Made by a program: the position numbers and the translations under genes. Positions 21,017 through 29,614 of a stretch of DNA of 63,004 bases are shown here, piece by piece (positions within the stretch are counted from its first letter, which is position 1; every line of letters starts with the position of its first letter). The stretch is from CAYRGC01 sp964423795 (GTDB taxonomy: Bacteria; Patescibacteriota; Gracilibacteria; Peribacterales; Peribacteraceae), in assembly GCA_964423795.1 (NCBI GenBank), contig CAYRGC010000006.1:1-63004 (forward strand), read 5' to 3'. The notes below the pieces were generated by a model, which was given only the letters and a program-made list of their open reading frames with translations, was not told where the DNA came from and ran no database searches.

Positions 21017-23725
21017 GTGCTGGATAAAGCTTACGACCCGAAGGCCACCGAGGACCGCATCTACGCCCAATGGGAGGAGAGCGGTGCTTTCAAAGCCGAT
21101 GCGAAGAGCGAGAAGGAATCCTTCACCGTGAGCATGCCCCCGCCGAACGCGACGGGTCAGTTGCACCTGGGTCACGCCGTGATGCTGGCGCTCGAGGATA
21201 TCTTCATCCGCTTTGCGCGCATGCGCGGCAAGGAGGCGCTCTGGGTGCCCGGCACCGACCACGCGGCCATCGCCACGGAGGCCGTGGTCATCAAGAACAT
21301 GCAAAAAGAGGGGATGCGCGATCCCCGCAAGCAGCTCGGACGCGAGAAGCTCCTCGAGAAGATCCGCGAGTTCGTGGAGGCGAGCAAGGCGACGATCCGC
21401 GGCCAGGTCCGAAAGATGGGTTCTTCCTGCGATTGGACGCGCGAGGCCTACACGATGGAGCCCGCGCTTAATCGCTGCGTGAACGAGGTCTTCGCGGCGA
21501 TGTACCGCGACGGCCTCATCTACCGCGGCCACCGCATCGTGAACTGGGATCCGAAGATGCAGACGACGGTCAGTGACGACGAGATCGTCTACGAGGAGCG
21601 CAAGGAAGCGTTCTATACCTTCACCTACGGCCCGTTCCAGATCAGCACGTCGCGTCCCGAAACCAAATTCGGCGACAAGTACGTGGTGATGCACCCGGAC
21701 GACAAGCGCTACAAGCAATACAAGCACGGCGATACGTTCGAGGCCGAGTGGATCAACGGTCCCGTGAAGGCCACGATCATCAAGGACAAGGCCGTGGATC
21801 CGGAGTTCGGCACCGGAGTCATGACCATCACCCCGTGGCACGACCACATCGACTTCGAGATCGCGGAACGCCAGAAGCTCGACAAGGAGCAAGTGATCGG
21901 TTTCGACGGCAAGCTGCTTCCGATTGCCGGGGAGTTCGAAGGCATGCCGATCCTCGAGGCGCGCCCGAAGATCGTGGAGAAGCTTAAATCCAAGGGGCTC
22001 CTCGTCGGGATCAAGGAGGATTACGTGCACAACGTGGCCCTGAGCCAGCGCGGGAAGGGGATGATCGAGCCGCAGATCAAGGAGCAGTGGTTCATCGATG
22101 TGTCGAAGCGCGTTGTCCATTGGAAGCGGAAGCAGTGGAGCCTCAAGGAGGTGATGCAGGAGGTCGTCAAAACCGGCCTGATCAAGATCGTCCCCGATCG
22201 CTTCGAGAAAACCTACTTCCAGTGGATCGATAACCTTCGCGATTGGTGCATCAGCCGCCAGATCTGGTGGGGGCACCGTGTGCCGGTGTGGTACCGGACG
22301 GAAGGGAATTCCGTGGACCAACACGTCGGCCATGTGCCCCCGGAGGGCGACGGCTGGGAACAGGATTCCGACACGCTCGATACCTGGTTCAGCGCTGCGC
22401 TCTGGACCTGGAGTACGCTCATCGACAAGGAGCTCGCCGCTGATCCGGATCTCTCGCTGCAGCAGATCCTCCTCAAGAGTCCCGATTTCCTGAAGTTCCA
22501 CCCGACGGACGTCATGGAGACGGGCTACGACATCCTCTTCTTCTGGGTCGCCCGCATGATCCTCATGACGACCTACGTCACGGGTCCGATCGCGGAGCTG
22601 GAGTACGGCCAGGTGCCGTTCGATACCGTCTATCTCCACGGCCTGATCCGCACCCGCGACGGCCGCAAGATGAGCAAGAGCGATCCCGAGACCATGATCG
22701 ATCCGCTGGATATGATCGCGCGGTACGGCGCGGACGCGCTCCGTATGTCCATGATCGTGGGCCAGAGCCCGGGCGCGGATTCCCGTCTTTACGAAGAGAA
22801 AATCGCCGGGTACCGCAACTTCGTGAACAAGCTCTGGAACGCCTCGCGCTTCGTTCTTCTCGAGTGCGAGAAGGCCGGAATCGATCCCCATTCCATCCCT
22901 GAGAGCGGGTCTTCGACCCGCGGAGACCTTTCGATCGCCGATCAGGCTCTCGCTTCGGGGCTCCAAAGTCTTGTCGATGACGTCACGAAGGGGCTTTCCG
23001 AATACCGTCTCAGTGAAGTAGGCGAACGGCTCTATGCCTTCGTGTGGGAGTTCTTCTGCGACTGGTACCTCGAGCTCAGCAAGGGTTCCGAGAAGAACCT
23101 GCCGATGCTCGTCGATGCGCTCCGTACCATCGTGACGCTCCTGCATCCGTATTGTCCGTTCGTCACCGAAGCGCTCTGGACGCAGATCAAGGCCAAAGAC
23201 GCGGGGATGCTCATCAAACAGGCGTGGCCCGCTTCCCATGATGATCTCCGGGACAAAGACGCCGAGAAGCACCTGCAGCTTCTCATCGACGCCATCACCG
23301 CGGTCCGCCGTCTCCGCACCGAGCAATCCGTGGAACCGGGAAAGGAGGTGGCCGTCACGATCGTCACGAAGGAGTACCCCAAGCTCTTCGATGCGCAGGC
23401 GGAACACATCCGCCGCCTGGGAAAGATAGGCAGCCTCACGATCTCGACGGACGCGAAGGGTCTCAAGGACACCGCGTCGGCCATCCTCGCGGACGCCGAG
23501 GTGCATCTCTCACTCGAGGGCCTCGTGGACAAGGACGCCGAGAAGGCGAAGCTCACGAAGGAGAAGGCGGATCTGGAGCGGTACGCCGGCAGCATCGAAG
23601 GGAAGCTGAAGAACAAAGCGTTCGTCGAGCGCGCCCCCGAGGCGCTCGTCACCGCCGAGAAGGAAAAACTCGCCGCGACGAAGGAGAAGCTCGCGAAGAT
23701 CGAGCAGCGATTGAAGGTTCTCTGA
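21017..23725 (+). CDS. valS: Valyl-tRNA synthetase
   Basis: A class I aminoacyl-tRNA synthetase of 902 residues that charges tRNA-Val. The HIGH motif appears as NATGQLHLGHA (about residue 42), and KMSKS as GRKMSKSDPETM (about 550). The editing (CP1) domain lies between them, with TSRPETKFGDKYVVMHP. The C-terminal coiled coil begins near residue 840 (ADLERYAGSIEGKL). The start is a GTG at 21017 preceded by aggatagg. A short palindrome is inserted in frame near residue 630, adding SGSSTRG-like residues at a surface position. Confidence 0.97.
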   Translation: MLDKAYDPKATEDRIYAQWEESGAFKADAKSEKESFTVSMPPPNATGQLHLGHAVMLALEDIFIRFARMRGKEALWVPGTDHAAIATEAVVIKNMQKEGMRDPRKQLGREKLLEKIREFVEASKATIRGQVRKMGSSCDWTREAYTMEPALNRCVNEVFAAMYRDGLIYRGHRIVNWDPKMQTTVSDDEIVYEERKEAFYTFTYGPFQISTSRPETKFGDKYVVMHPDDKRYKQYKHGDTFEAEWINGPVKATIIKDKAVDPEFGTGVMTITPWHDHIDFEIAERQKLDKEQVIGFDGKLLPIAGEFEGMPILEARPKIVEKLKSKGLLVGIKEDYVHNVALSQRGKGMIEPQIKEQWFIDVSKRVVHWKRKQWSLKEVMQEVVKTGLIKIVPDRFEKTYFQWIDNLRDWCISRQIWWGHRVPVWYRTEGNSVDQHVGHVPPEGDGWEQDSDTLDTWFSAALWTWSTLIDKELAADPDLSLQQILLKSPDFLKFHPTDVMETGYDILFFWVARMILMTTYVTGPIAELEYGQVPFDTVYLHGLIRTRDGRKMSKSDPETMIDPLDMIARYGADALRMSMIVGQSPGADSRLYEEKIAGYRNFVNKLWNASRFVLLECEKAGIDPHSIPESGSSTRGDLSIADQALASGLQSLVDDVTKGLSEYRLSEVGERLYAFVWEFFCDWYLELSKGSEKNLPMLVDALRTIVTLLHPYCPFVTEALWTQIKAKDAGMLIKQAWPASHDDLRDKDAEKHLQLLIDAITAVRRLRTEQSVEPGKEVAVTIVTKEYPKLFDAQAEHIRRLGKIGSLTISTDAKGLKDTASAILADAEVHLSLEGLVDKDAEKAKLTKEKADLERYAGSIEGKLKNKAFVERAPEALVTAEKEKLAATKEKLAKIEQRLKVL
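22900..22926. repeat. Palindrome inserted in frame in valS
   Basis: gcgggtc (22905-22911), loop ttc, gacccgc (22915-22921) within gagagcgggt. It resembles gagcgggg..ccccgcg at 19940 and gacgggtc..gacccgtc at 58313. Confidence 0.65.
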
Positions 23726-23755
23726 GAAGGCTGAGAATCAACGATAAGAGCGATT

Positions 23756-23785
23756 TTGACTAATTACTACAAATTATTGTATAAT
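23756..23785 (+). promoter_or_regulatory. Promoter of the small zinc-ribbon membrane gene
   Basis: TTGACT (23756-23761), 18-bp AT-rich spacer, TATAAT (23780-23785). One of the best consensus promoters in the window. Confidence 0.85.
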
Positions 23786-23833
23786 ATATACCTGGTATCT
23801 ACGTCACCCGTTCCTTCAAAAGGAGAGAGTTCG

Positions 23834-24067
23834 ATGCTTCCTCGATGTGACAAGTGTGAGGGGACCATGGTCCCCGAGAGCAGCGCCGCCATCCCGCAGG
23901 AGAGCGGTGCGCATGTGTGGCTTCAGTGCCATCGTTGCAACATCACGCGTGAGTACATTACGCGTGGCGACGGTGAGCTGGAGCCCACTTCCAGCGCCTG
24001 GCCCATCCTTCTGGGCCTGATTGCTTTCGTCTTCGTCGGGCTGGCATACGCGCTCTTCCGACAGTAG
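23834..24067 (+). CDS. Small zinc-ribbon membrane protein, 77 aa
   Basis: Start ATG 23834 has a good Shine-Dalgarno (aaaggag, 9 nt upstream) and lies downstream of the promoter, so longer in-frame starts are rejected. CDKC (residues 5-8) and CHRC (about 33-36) make a zinc ribbon on the cytoplasmic side. A single helix follows (WPILLGLIAFVFVGLAYALF), ending in a short RQ. No family is recognised. A strong terminator follows, so the gene is monocistronic. Confidence 0.7.
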   Translation: MLPRCDKCEGTMVPESSAAIPQESGAHVWLQCHRCNITREYITRGDGELEPTSSAWPILLGLIAFVFVGLAYALFRQ

Positions 24068-24088
24068 ACGGAGCGCAAATGCCAGCCG

Positions 24089-24130
24089 ACCGGCACCACG
24101 CAGCGATCTCGCTGCCGGTGCCGGTTTTTT
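24089..24130 (+). terminator. Intrinsic terminator
   Basis: accggcacc (24089-24097) pairs with ggtgccggt (24117-24125). An inner cagcg/cgctg stem strengthens it, and TTTTTT follows. Confidence 0.9.
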
Positions 24131-24244
24131 CGTCGAGCCGGTAGATGGCCAAAATAATAGAAATGTGATATTATAGTCTGATTACTGTTTCGTTCCTTTC
24201 CCTATCATTTCTCTCGGAACAGAGAGAAAAAGGAGATCCGTCCT

Positions 24245-24367
24245 ATGAATCCCGAAACTGATTTCTTTAAGTTTCTTGATTCACCTTCGGCGCTGATCAT
24301 CGTGGTCGTCGCCGTTCTCGGATTCGTCTGTCTGCTGCGCTACCTGCAGCGGCCAGACCAGCAGTAA
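24245..24367 (+). CDS. Small membrane protein, 40 aa
   Basis: A 40-codon ORF with a strong ribosome site (aaaaaggaga before ATG 24245). It has a polar N-terminus (MNPETDFFKFLDSPS) and one hydrophobic helix with Ile/Val/Leu, then a basic-polar end (RYLQRPDQQ). A terminator follows 25 nt after the stop, and an AT-rich -10-like tattat lies near 24170. The tight initiation and termination signals support a real gene. Function unknown; single-helix proteins of this size often modulate a larger membrane partner. Confidence 0.65.
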   Translation: MNPETDFFKFLDSPSALIIVVVAVLGFVCLLRYLQRPDQQ

Positions 24368-24391
24368 TCAAAGCCCAGTCTCACGGCTGGC

Positions 24392-24422
24392 GAAGAGGGG
24401 AGCTCCGGCTCCCTTCTTTTTT
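24392..24422 (+). terminator. Intrinsic terminator
   Basis: gggagc (24398-24403) pairs with gctccc (24408-24413), extended by gaag/cttc, then a T-run. Confidence 0.85.
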
Positions 24423-24423
24423 G

Positions 24424-24493
24424 TCATCCTGAGTAGGCCCGCCGGTCGCCCTTCGATACGACCTCGCTTTGCTCGGTCTACTCAGGGTGACAC
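24424..24493. repeat. Dispersed palindromic repeat, long form
   Basis: gtcatcctgagtag near 24424 and ctactcagggtgac near 24480 form long imperfect arms, with ccttcgatacgacc and gctcggt inside. Same family as 16705 and 25765. It lies between a terminator and the dinB 3' end. Confidence 0.8.
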
Positions 24494-24512
24494 TGCTGGC
24501 CATATCGAAGGA

Positions 24513-25748
24513 TCAATCCGCCGTTTCGAACTCCGCCAAATCGAAACCGATCACGGTCCCGCTCTTCACGGCGAGGGCCGAGCCCCGCGTGATGGCATTG
24601 CGCCCGAAGCGCCCGTGGAGCTCGTCCAAGGTCTTTTGCAGCGACTGCCGGCGGTCCACTTCCCGTCCGTCCTCGAAGAGGGAGATCTGCTCCAGCGCGA
24701 TCGGCGTCAGGTGCCACAGGGCCAGTCCCACCTGGGTGTACGCCTTTCGCGGGGAATACACCTCGTCAAAGCAGAGCCGAAGCGCTGTCGCCAGGTGCTC
24801 AAGGGTGCTTGCCGGCTGCGGGAGCGAGACGGAGGCGCCCACGTGGCGGTAGTCGCCGTCCCGCAGCCACACGGAGAGCCCGCGGCAGGCCAGATCGGAG
24901 CGCCGCATCTTGAGGATCGTGTACTCGGCGTGGCGCATGAGATGCGCCCAGAGAAAGCCATGGCTGCGCTCCTTGCGGAAGCTCCGCGCGCGGGAGACGG
25001 ACTTCGGCGGCGCCGGATCGGTCACGATCTCGCTCAGGGGCGTCCCCAGGAGCTCCTGGCGCATCTCCGCGCCCTGCTTGCCGAAGAGGGCATGAAGCTC
25101 CTCCGCGGGGGCCGTGGCGATGTCCCAGGCCGTCTTCCAGCCTTTGGCATCGGTGTGGATACGTCGACGGTGCCCGATACCCGGGATCGCGGGGGCGGGA
25201 CGATCGCGCAGGAAGGCCTCGATGCTCAGCCGGATGCCCGAGGGAGGGGAAGGATCGGCGTCCACGACGGTCCGGCCCCCGGGCTTGCGATACTCGCTCG
25301 CCATCTTGGCCAGGAGCTTCGTGGGCGCGATGCCCACGGAAACGGAGATACCGGTTTTCCGGAGCACCGTGTCACGCACGTCCGCCGTCCAGGCGTCGAG
25401 ATCCGGAGGCACGCCGCCCGCAACGCCCCGGAGATCCAGGAACCACTCGTCCACGGACATCTGTTCCAGGAGGGGAGTGCGCGCGAAGAGCAGGGATTCG
25501 ATCTGCTCCGACGCCAGCCCCGTCTCCCGGAAGTCCGAGAGCATCCGTACCGCGTCCGGCACCAGCTTGAGGGCATCGGTCAGGCGCATGCCGGTCTTCA
25601 CGCCCTTGGCTTTGGCCTCGTAGCTCGCGGCGATGACGCATCCGCCGCCCATCCCCAGCGCCAGCACCGCCTTTCCGCGCAGGTGCGGATGCTTCCGGAG
25701 GAGGACGGAAGCGAAGAATGCATCGGCGTCGACGTGGCAGAAGGGCAT
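24513..25748 (-). CDS. dinB: DNA polymerase IV (Y-family translesion polymerase)
   Basis: A 411-residue error-prone polymerase. Motifs: the metal-binding HVDADAFFASV at the N-terminus; GCVIAASYEAKAKGVKTGM; the catalytic SVDEWFLDL (usually S-I-D-E-A-F-L-D, so Trp replaces the small Ala beside the active site); and ISVSVGIAPTKLLAKMASEYRKPGG. The thumb HhH region is GIGHRRR. The little-finger domain ends without the usual clamp-binding peptide being obvious. It lies 123 nt downstream of lexA on the same strand, consistent with SOS control. Confidence 0.92.
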   Translation of the reverse strand: MPFCHVDADAFFASVLLRKHPHLRGKAVLALGMGGGCVIAASYEAKAKGVKTGMRLTDALKLVPDAVRMLSDFRETGLASEQIESLLFARTPLLEQMSVDEWFLDLRGVAGGVPPDLDAWTADVRDTVLRKTGISVSVGIAPTKLLAKMASEYRKPGGRTVVDADPSPPSGIRLSIEAFLRDRPAPAIPGIGHRRRIHTDAKGWKTAWDIATAPAEELHALFGKQGAEMRQELLGTPLSEIVTDPAPPKSVSRARSFRKERSHGFLWAHLMRHAEYTILKMRRSDLACRGLSVWLRDGDYRHVGASVSLPQPASTLEHLATALRLCFDEVYSPRKAYTQVGLALWHLTPIALEQISLFEDGREVDRRQSLQKTLDELHGRFGRNAITRGSALAVKSGTVIGFDLAEFETAD

Positions 25749-25764
25749 GGTGTAATGGTGAGCA

Positions 25765-25845
25765 TGTCATTTCGAGCGGAGTCGAGAAACGAACCATGAC
25801 GATGAGGCATGCTCATCCTTCGGCTCCGCTCAGGATGACATGCGC
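25765..25845. repeat. Two dispersed palindromic repeats between lexA and dinB
   Basis: gtcatttcgagcggagtcgagaa at ~25767 and catccttcggctccgctcaggatgac at ~25814, two members of the same repeat family, inverted relative to each other. Confidence 0.75.
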
Positions 25846-25871
25846 AGATAGTTTCTTCCCCTAACAAATGA

Positions 25872-26486
25872 TCAGTACTTCCGCACCACTCCACGGACCA
25901 CGCCCGCCACTTGCAGCTCGTTCATGGCGTACATGTCGGGATACGCGGGGTTCTTCGCGCGGAGGAAGTACTTTCCGTTCTCGCGGATGAGCTCCTTAAG
26001 CGTGTATTCGCCGTCGAGGACGCCCACGACGATGTCGTGCACCTTCGGTTCCCGTCCACGTTCCACGATCACGAGGTCGCCCTCGTGGATGCCTGCCTCG
26101 ATCATGCTGTCGCCGCGGACGCGGAGGAGGAACGTGGAGTTGCGATCACGTACCAGATACTCCTCGAGCGTTACCTTCTCCTCCGCCTGTTCTTCCACGG
26201 GCGCCGCGAAGCCGGCGGCGATGGGGCCGAAGAGGGGGAGGCTCAACGAGGCGGCGACGCCGTCGGCGATCTGCTCGAAGATCTTGATGCGCCCCTTGGG
26301 GTCCTTCGAGAGATATCCGTTCTTCGAGAGGGCGTTCACCACCTTGGCGATGGCGTTCTTGCTCTTCACCCCGAAGGCCACGGCCAAATCCGCGAGGGAC
26401 GGGGAGTAGCCCCGCTTCTGCTGGAATTCCCGAATGAAGCTCAGGACGGTTCGCTGGTGGGCGGTGAGTGCGGTTTCGGTCGGCAT
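25872..26486 (-). CDS. lexA: LexA repressor
   Basis: The SOS repressor and autoprotease, 204 residues. The winged-helix HTH is at residues ~1-70 (QRTVLSFIREFQQKRGYSPSLADLAVAFGVKS). The self-cleavage Ala-Gly lies in PIAAGFAAP (~90). Catalytic Ser is in VRGDSMIEAGIHEGDLVIVE and Lys in YTLKELI. All residues needed for RecA-stimulated cleavage are present. A 33-bp palindrome overlapping the promoter is the likely operator, and dinB is the gene downstream. The N-terminal helix differs from E. coli LexA, so operator sequence cannot be predicted by analogy. Confidence 0.95.
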   Translation of the reverse strand: MPTETALTAHQRTVLSFIREFQQKRGYSPSLADLAVAFGVKSKNAIAKVVNALSKNGYLSKDPKGRIKIFEQIADGVAASLSLPLFGPIAAGFAAPVEEQAEEKVTLEEYLVRDRNSTFLLRVRGDSMIEAGIHEGDLVIVERGREPKVHDIVVGVLDGEYTLKELIRENGKYFLRAKNPAYPDMYAMNELQVAGVVRGVVRKY

Positions 26487-26499
26487 ACGGATGTGGGGT

Positions 26500-26542
26500 A
26501 CGAACGTGCACCATGGTACGGTGTACGTTCGTCCACTGTCAA
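26500..26542 (-). promoter_or_regulatory. lexA promoter with palindromic operator
   Basis: On the minus strand TTGACA (26542-26537), 18 bp, TACCAT (26518-26513). The plus-strand arms acgaacgtgcac (26500-26511) and gtgtacgttcgt (26521-26532) form a 12-bp inverted repeat with one mismatch and a 9-bp spacer. It lies across the spacer and -10, an ideal position for autorepression. Each arm contains cgaac/gttcg as in Gram-positive SOS boxes, but the spacing is wider. Confidence 0.7.
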
Positions 26543-26597
26543 CGATTCCCCCTGCGGTTGAGGTTGCGACAAGGTACTCGTTGGTTTCGGATGCTCC

Positions 26598-27002
26598 TTA
26601 CGCGGCGATCGTCCGGGTGCCGTCGAATAGCTGACGTCCTTCGTCGGTCAGGGCCGCGCGATGGTCGCTATACGGCGGCACGGTTAACTTCGCCGCGACG
26701 TGCTGGGTCAATTCCGGCTCCGGCACCGGCTCGGCTGCGAGAGCCGAAGAGGGGGCCGGCGTTTTTTCGTTCGAGAGCCTGAGCAAGTGCGCCTGGTACT
26801 TCGCATCATCCATAGAGCCTTTTTGGATGAGTGCCGCTTCATGATCGACGTATGTCGGCAGGGCCGTCTTGGCGGGTACGGGCACCGCGAAAGCGGTTTC
26901 TATCTCGCGTTTCGTGGCCCCCCGTATGACGTCTCCATTCGTGCAAATCCGTCTCCCGCTCTCCTCTCGGGGAGCGTGTACCCACGGGGACACTCGTGAC
27001 AA
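26598..27002 (-). CDS. Hypothetical protein with two internal repeats
   Basis: The frame is open for 134 codons, but its only early starts are TTG (27002) or a nearby GTG, so the N-terminus is uncertain. Two similar units are visible: KTALPTYVDHEAALIQ and KLTVPPYSDHRAALTD, each followed by a short helix. This supports real coding. It is soluble, Ala/Pro-rich between the repeats, and of no recognised family. It shares an intergenic region with lexA, which reads away on the same strand. Confidence 0.45.
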   Translation of the reverse strand: MSRVSPWVHAPREESGRRICTNGDVIRGATKREIETAFAVPVPAKTALPTYVDHEAALIQKGSMDDAKYQAHLLRLSNEKTPAPSSALAAEPVPEPELTQHVAAKLTVPPYSDHRAALTDEGRQLFDGTRTIAA

Positions 27003-27108
27003 TTCCCTTCACAAACCGGCAGGGGCATGCGGTTCATAGGAATCATCCTCCGCTTGACCGTCTTTCGTGTCCATCGATTTGGGAGTGTCGATCGAGATTT
27101 TGGCTTCC

Positions 27109-28014
27109 TTATTCGATCAAATCGAGGTCCTTATTCTTCCGAAGTTCCATGTACGTGATGGTCCAGACGGTCTGCTTGAAGACGTGGAGGATGCCGAAGA
27201 AGTAGCTCGCGACCGCGATCAGGAGGACGCCGATGATGCCCGCGATCGTGTAGGCGATCACCGTGGAGGAGAAGAGCCAGGTGAGGGAAACCGCGATGCC
27301 GACGACGATGCCCGGGATGACGAGGACCACGGCGGCGTTGAGGAGGATCCTGAGCGAGATCACGAAGAGCAGGAGGAGCAGGAACATGATCTTCCCGAGA
27401 TAGCTCACGATGAGCTTGAAGCTGAGGCCCAGCGCCTCGAAGATGCCCATCTTGTTGATGACGGCCGCGTCGGGCGCGAAGTTGAAGAAGAACTTGAGCA
27501 AGTTCGAAAAGAGCCAGAGGAGGACGATGCCGATGATGATCGGGATCTGCAGGTCTCCGCTGATGTAGCGCAACACAAGGGACACCGCCGTGATCGTCGT
27601 GGAGAAACTCGCGAGGATGAAGAACTCGTGGATCGCGAAGATGGCGAAAAAGTTGTAGAGGGCGAGCACCAGGCCGCCATCGGCCTTCTCGCCCCGGTGC
27701 GATTTGGCCGCGAGGCCGATCACCGCGCCGTGCGCGAGATGGGGGAAGAAAAGCTCGATCACGAAGAGCACCAAAAACGTGATGACGAAGGTCCAGAAGA
27801 ACCAGTGAGGCATCCGGTTGTAGATCTCGATCTCGACGTCGAAGAAGCCCCCCTGGTGGCCTTGCAGGTACTCGTAGCCGAAGTACAACTGATACGAGAG
27901 AAGCTTGAGGCTCAGGAGCAGCTCGAAGAAGGCCGAGGCGATGCCCCAGCGGCGCAAGCTCTTCTCGCGCTGCGTGATGGCCCAGGCTTCCGCGATGATC
28001 TCCCGGGGCGTCAT
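27109..28014 (-). CDS. Polytopic membrane protein, unknown function
   Basis: A 301-residue protein with a short cytoplasmic N-terminus (TPREIIAEAWAITQREKSLRRWG) and about six to seven hydrophobic helices rich in Phe, Leu and Ile, ending KNKDLDLIE. The opening segment resembles the start of DUF-type membrane proteins seen beside secretion or cell-envelope genes, but no family can be named. Its ATG (28014) is 4 nt after the LCP stop, so it is cotranscribed with that gene, pointing to a cell-envelope role. Confidence 0.7.
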   Translation of the reverse strand: MTPREIIAEAWAITQREKSLRRWGIASAFFELLLSLKLLSYQLYFGYEYLQGHQGGFFDVEIEIYNRMPHWFFWTFVITFLVLFVIELFFPHLAHGAVIGLAAKSHRGEKADGGLVLALYNFFAIFAIHEFFILASFSTTITAVSLVLRYISGDLQIPIIIGIVLLWLFSNLLKFFFNFAPDAAVINKMGIFEALGLSFKLIVSYLGKIMFLLLLLFVISLRILLNAAVVLVIPGIVVGIAVSLTWLFSSTVIAYTIAGIIGVLLIAVASYFFGILHVFKQTVWTITYMELRKNKDLDLIE

Positions 28015-28018
28015 AGGA

Positions 28019-29614
28019 TCAAGGGGCGGTGAGGGTGCCGCTGCCCGAAGCCGTCTCGTCGGCGGGAATCTCTTCCGGCGGCAGCGGCACCAGCTCCGTC
28101 ATGGGGCGGAAGACGTACTGTTTGCCGAGGATGATCGTCACCTGGCCGATGAGATCGCGCGAGAGGGTGGCGGGGAGTTCGCCCGAGGGGAGATCGAGCA
28201 AGGTCGAGAAGAAGTCGACGAGATCCTTGTCCTCCGGCATCGCGGGGACGATCGCGGAGGCATCGAGCTTGTCCGCTTCCTTCGGCGCCTTGCCGTCGGC
28301 GGTGGCGTTGCCGATGTCGCTCACGACGAAGCCGTAGCGCCCGAGCTCGCTCGCAAGAACCCTTGCCCCGCCGCTCGGCGCGCCCGCGTTGAGGATCACC
28401 ACCTTGGGGCGGGCCAGGTAGGTCGCGCGGTTATGGGTGAGCAGATGCACGAAGGTGCGGATCTCGGTCCAATCGCCCTTCGGGCTGATCGGGAGCATCA
28501 CCGCCGCGCCGCCGAACATCTCGCGAGGGGCCGCGCCGATGAAGCCGCCGGGCTCGTACAGGCCGGAGCGGTCGTTGATGCCCATGCTCACGACCTTCTC
28601 GCGGTCGAGCGACTGCGCGAGCTTCCCCGCGCCGATCATCTCGCTCACGGTCATCGTGGTCTCCACGTGCTCGGAGAGGATCTTGAGCAGCGAGAGGATC
28701 TTGCCCGGGCTCGAGGTGACGCCCTCTTCCTGCGCTTTCTTCGCGAGGGCCGTGATGAGCGCCTGCTGGCGGAGCCCGCGGTCAAAATCGCTCGTGGAAT
28801 GGCGGCTGCGGGCGTATTTGAGCGCCGTCTCGCCGTCGAAGTGCTGGAGACCCGCGCTCACCGAGAACGTCTCGTATCCCACGTCGTTCGCGCGCGGGTA
28901 CTCGTTGTCCACCAGGTCTTTCTCCACCATCACGTCGACGCCGCCCAGCGCGTCCACCACGTCTGAGAAGGCCGTGAAGTCCACTTTCACCACGCGGTGA
29001 ATGGGCAGGCCGATCTTGCGGCCGATCTCGCGGGAAAGCTCCTCCAGCGCGCCCCGGGAGGCATCCTCCGTCGTCATTTTCTCGGTTCGTTTCAGATAGT
29101 ACTTGTAGTTGCGGTAGAGCTCGTTGATGCGGCCCGTCCCCATCTTGTCGCTCTTCGTGACGTAGAGATCGCGCGGAATGGAGAGCAGGACGGCGCTCTT
29201 CGTGCGGGAGTCCACGCTCGCGACCATGATGGTGTCCGTCAGGTCGACGCCGTCGTGATTGGCATCGCCGGCGCCGAGGAGCAGCGCGTTCGTGAAGCCG
29301 TCGTCATCGACTGGCAGGTCGCTGCCTGCGACCCTGTAGAGCGTGCCCGGCGTGAGGATCCTGAGCGCCACGAGCGCCTTCACCGTGCCCGCGACGAGCA
29401 CCACGGCGGCCAGCGTACCGACGAGGATCACGGTCGCGCGCTTGAGGATGCGGCCCCGCCGCTCCTCCGCCTTCTTTTCCGCTTCCACTTTCCGCGAGAG
29501 CCCGAGAAGTCCGCCGAAAATCGCCCCGACGCGCAGCATCGTCGGAGCCGCCTTGAGCACCTTTTCCTGCATGGAGGGGGATTCGCCGCGGATCTTGCGC
29601 GTCGTGAAACTCAT
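28019..29614 (-). CDS. LytR-CpsA-Psr (LCP) family cell-wall glycopolymer ligase
   Basis: A 531-residue envelope enzyme expected to transfer lipid-linked glycopolymers to peptidoglycan. After a cytoplasmic N-terminus there is one helix (~50-75). The LCP domain follows: DTIMVASVDSRTKSAVLLSIPRDLYV, GRINELYR, VDFTAFSDVVDALGGVDV and HFDGETALKYARSRHSTSDFDRGLRQQ, with the Arg/Asp pyrophosphate-binding residues intact. Residues ~385-450 form a LytR_C domain (PKVVILNAGAPSGGARVLA). Start MSFTTRK at 29614 is chosen; upstream in-frame codons cross a repeat-rich intergenic region. Confidence 0.92.
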   Translation of the reverse strand: MSFTTRKIRGESPSMQEKVLKAAPTMLRVGAIFGGLLGLSRKVEAEKKAEERRGRILKRATVILVGTLAAVVLVAGTVKALVALRILTPGTLYRVAGSDLPVDDDGFTNALLLGAGDANHDGVDLTDTIMVASVDSRTKSAVLLSIPRDLYVTKSDKMGTGRINELYRNYKYYLKRTEKMTTEDASRGALEELSREIGRKIGLPIHRVVKVDFTAFSDVVDALGGVDVMVEKDLVDNEYPRANDVGYETFSVSAGLQHFDGETALKYARSRHSTSDFDRGLRQQALITALAKKAQEEGVTSSPGKILSLLKILSEHVETTMTVSEMIGAGKLAQSLDREKVVSMGINDRSGLYEPGGFIGAAPREMFGGAAVMLPISPKGDWTEIRTFVHLLTHNRATYLARPKVVILNAGAPSGGARVLASELGRYGFVVSDIGNATADGKAPKEADKLDASAIVPAMPEDKDLVDFFSTLLDLPSGELPATLSRDLIGQVTIILGKQYVFRPMTELVPLPPEEIPADETASGSGTLTAP

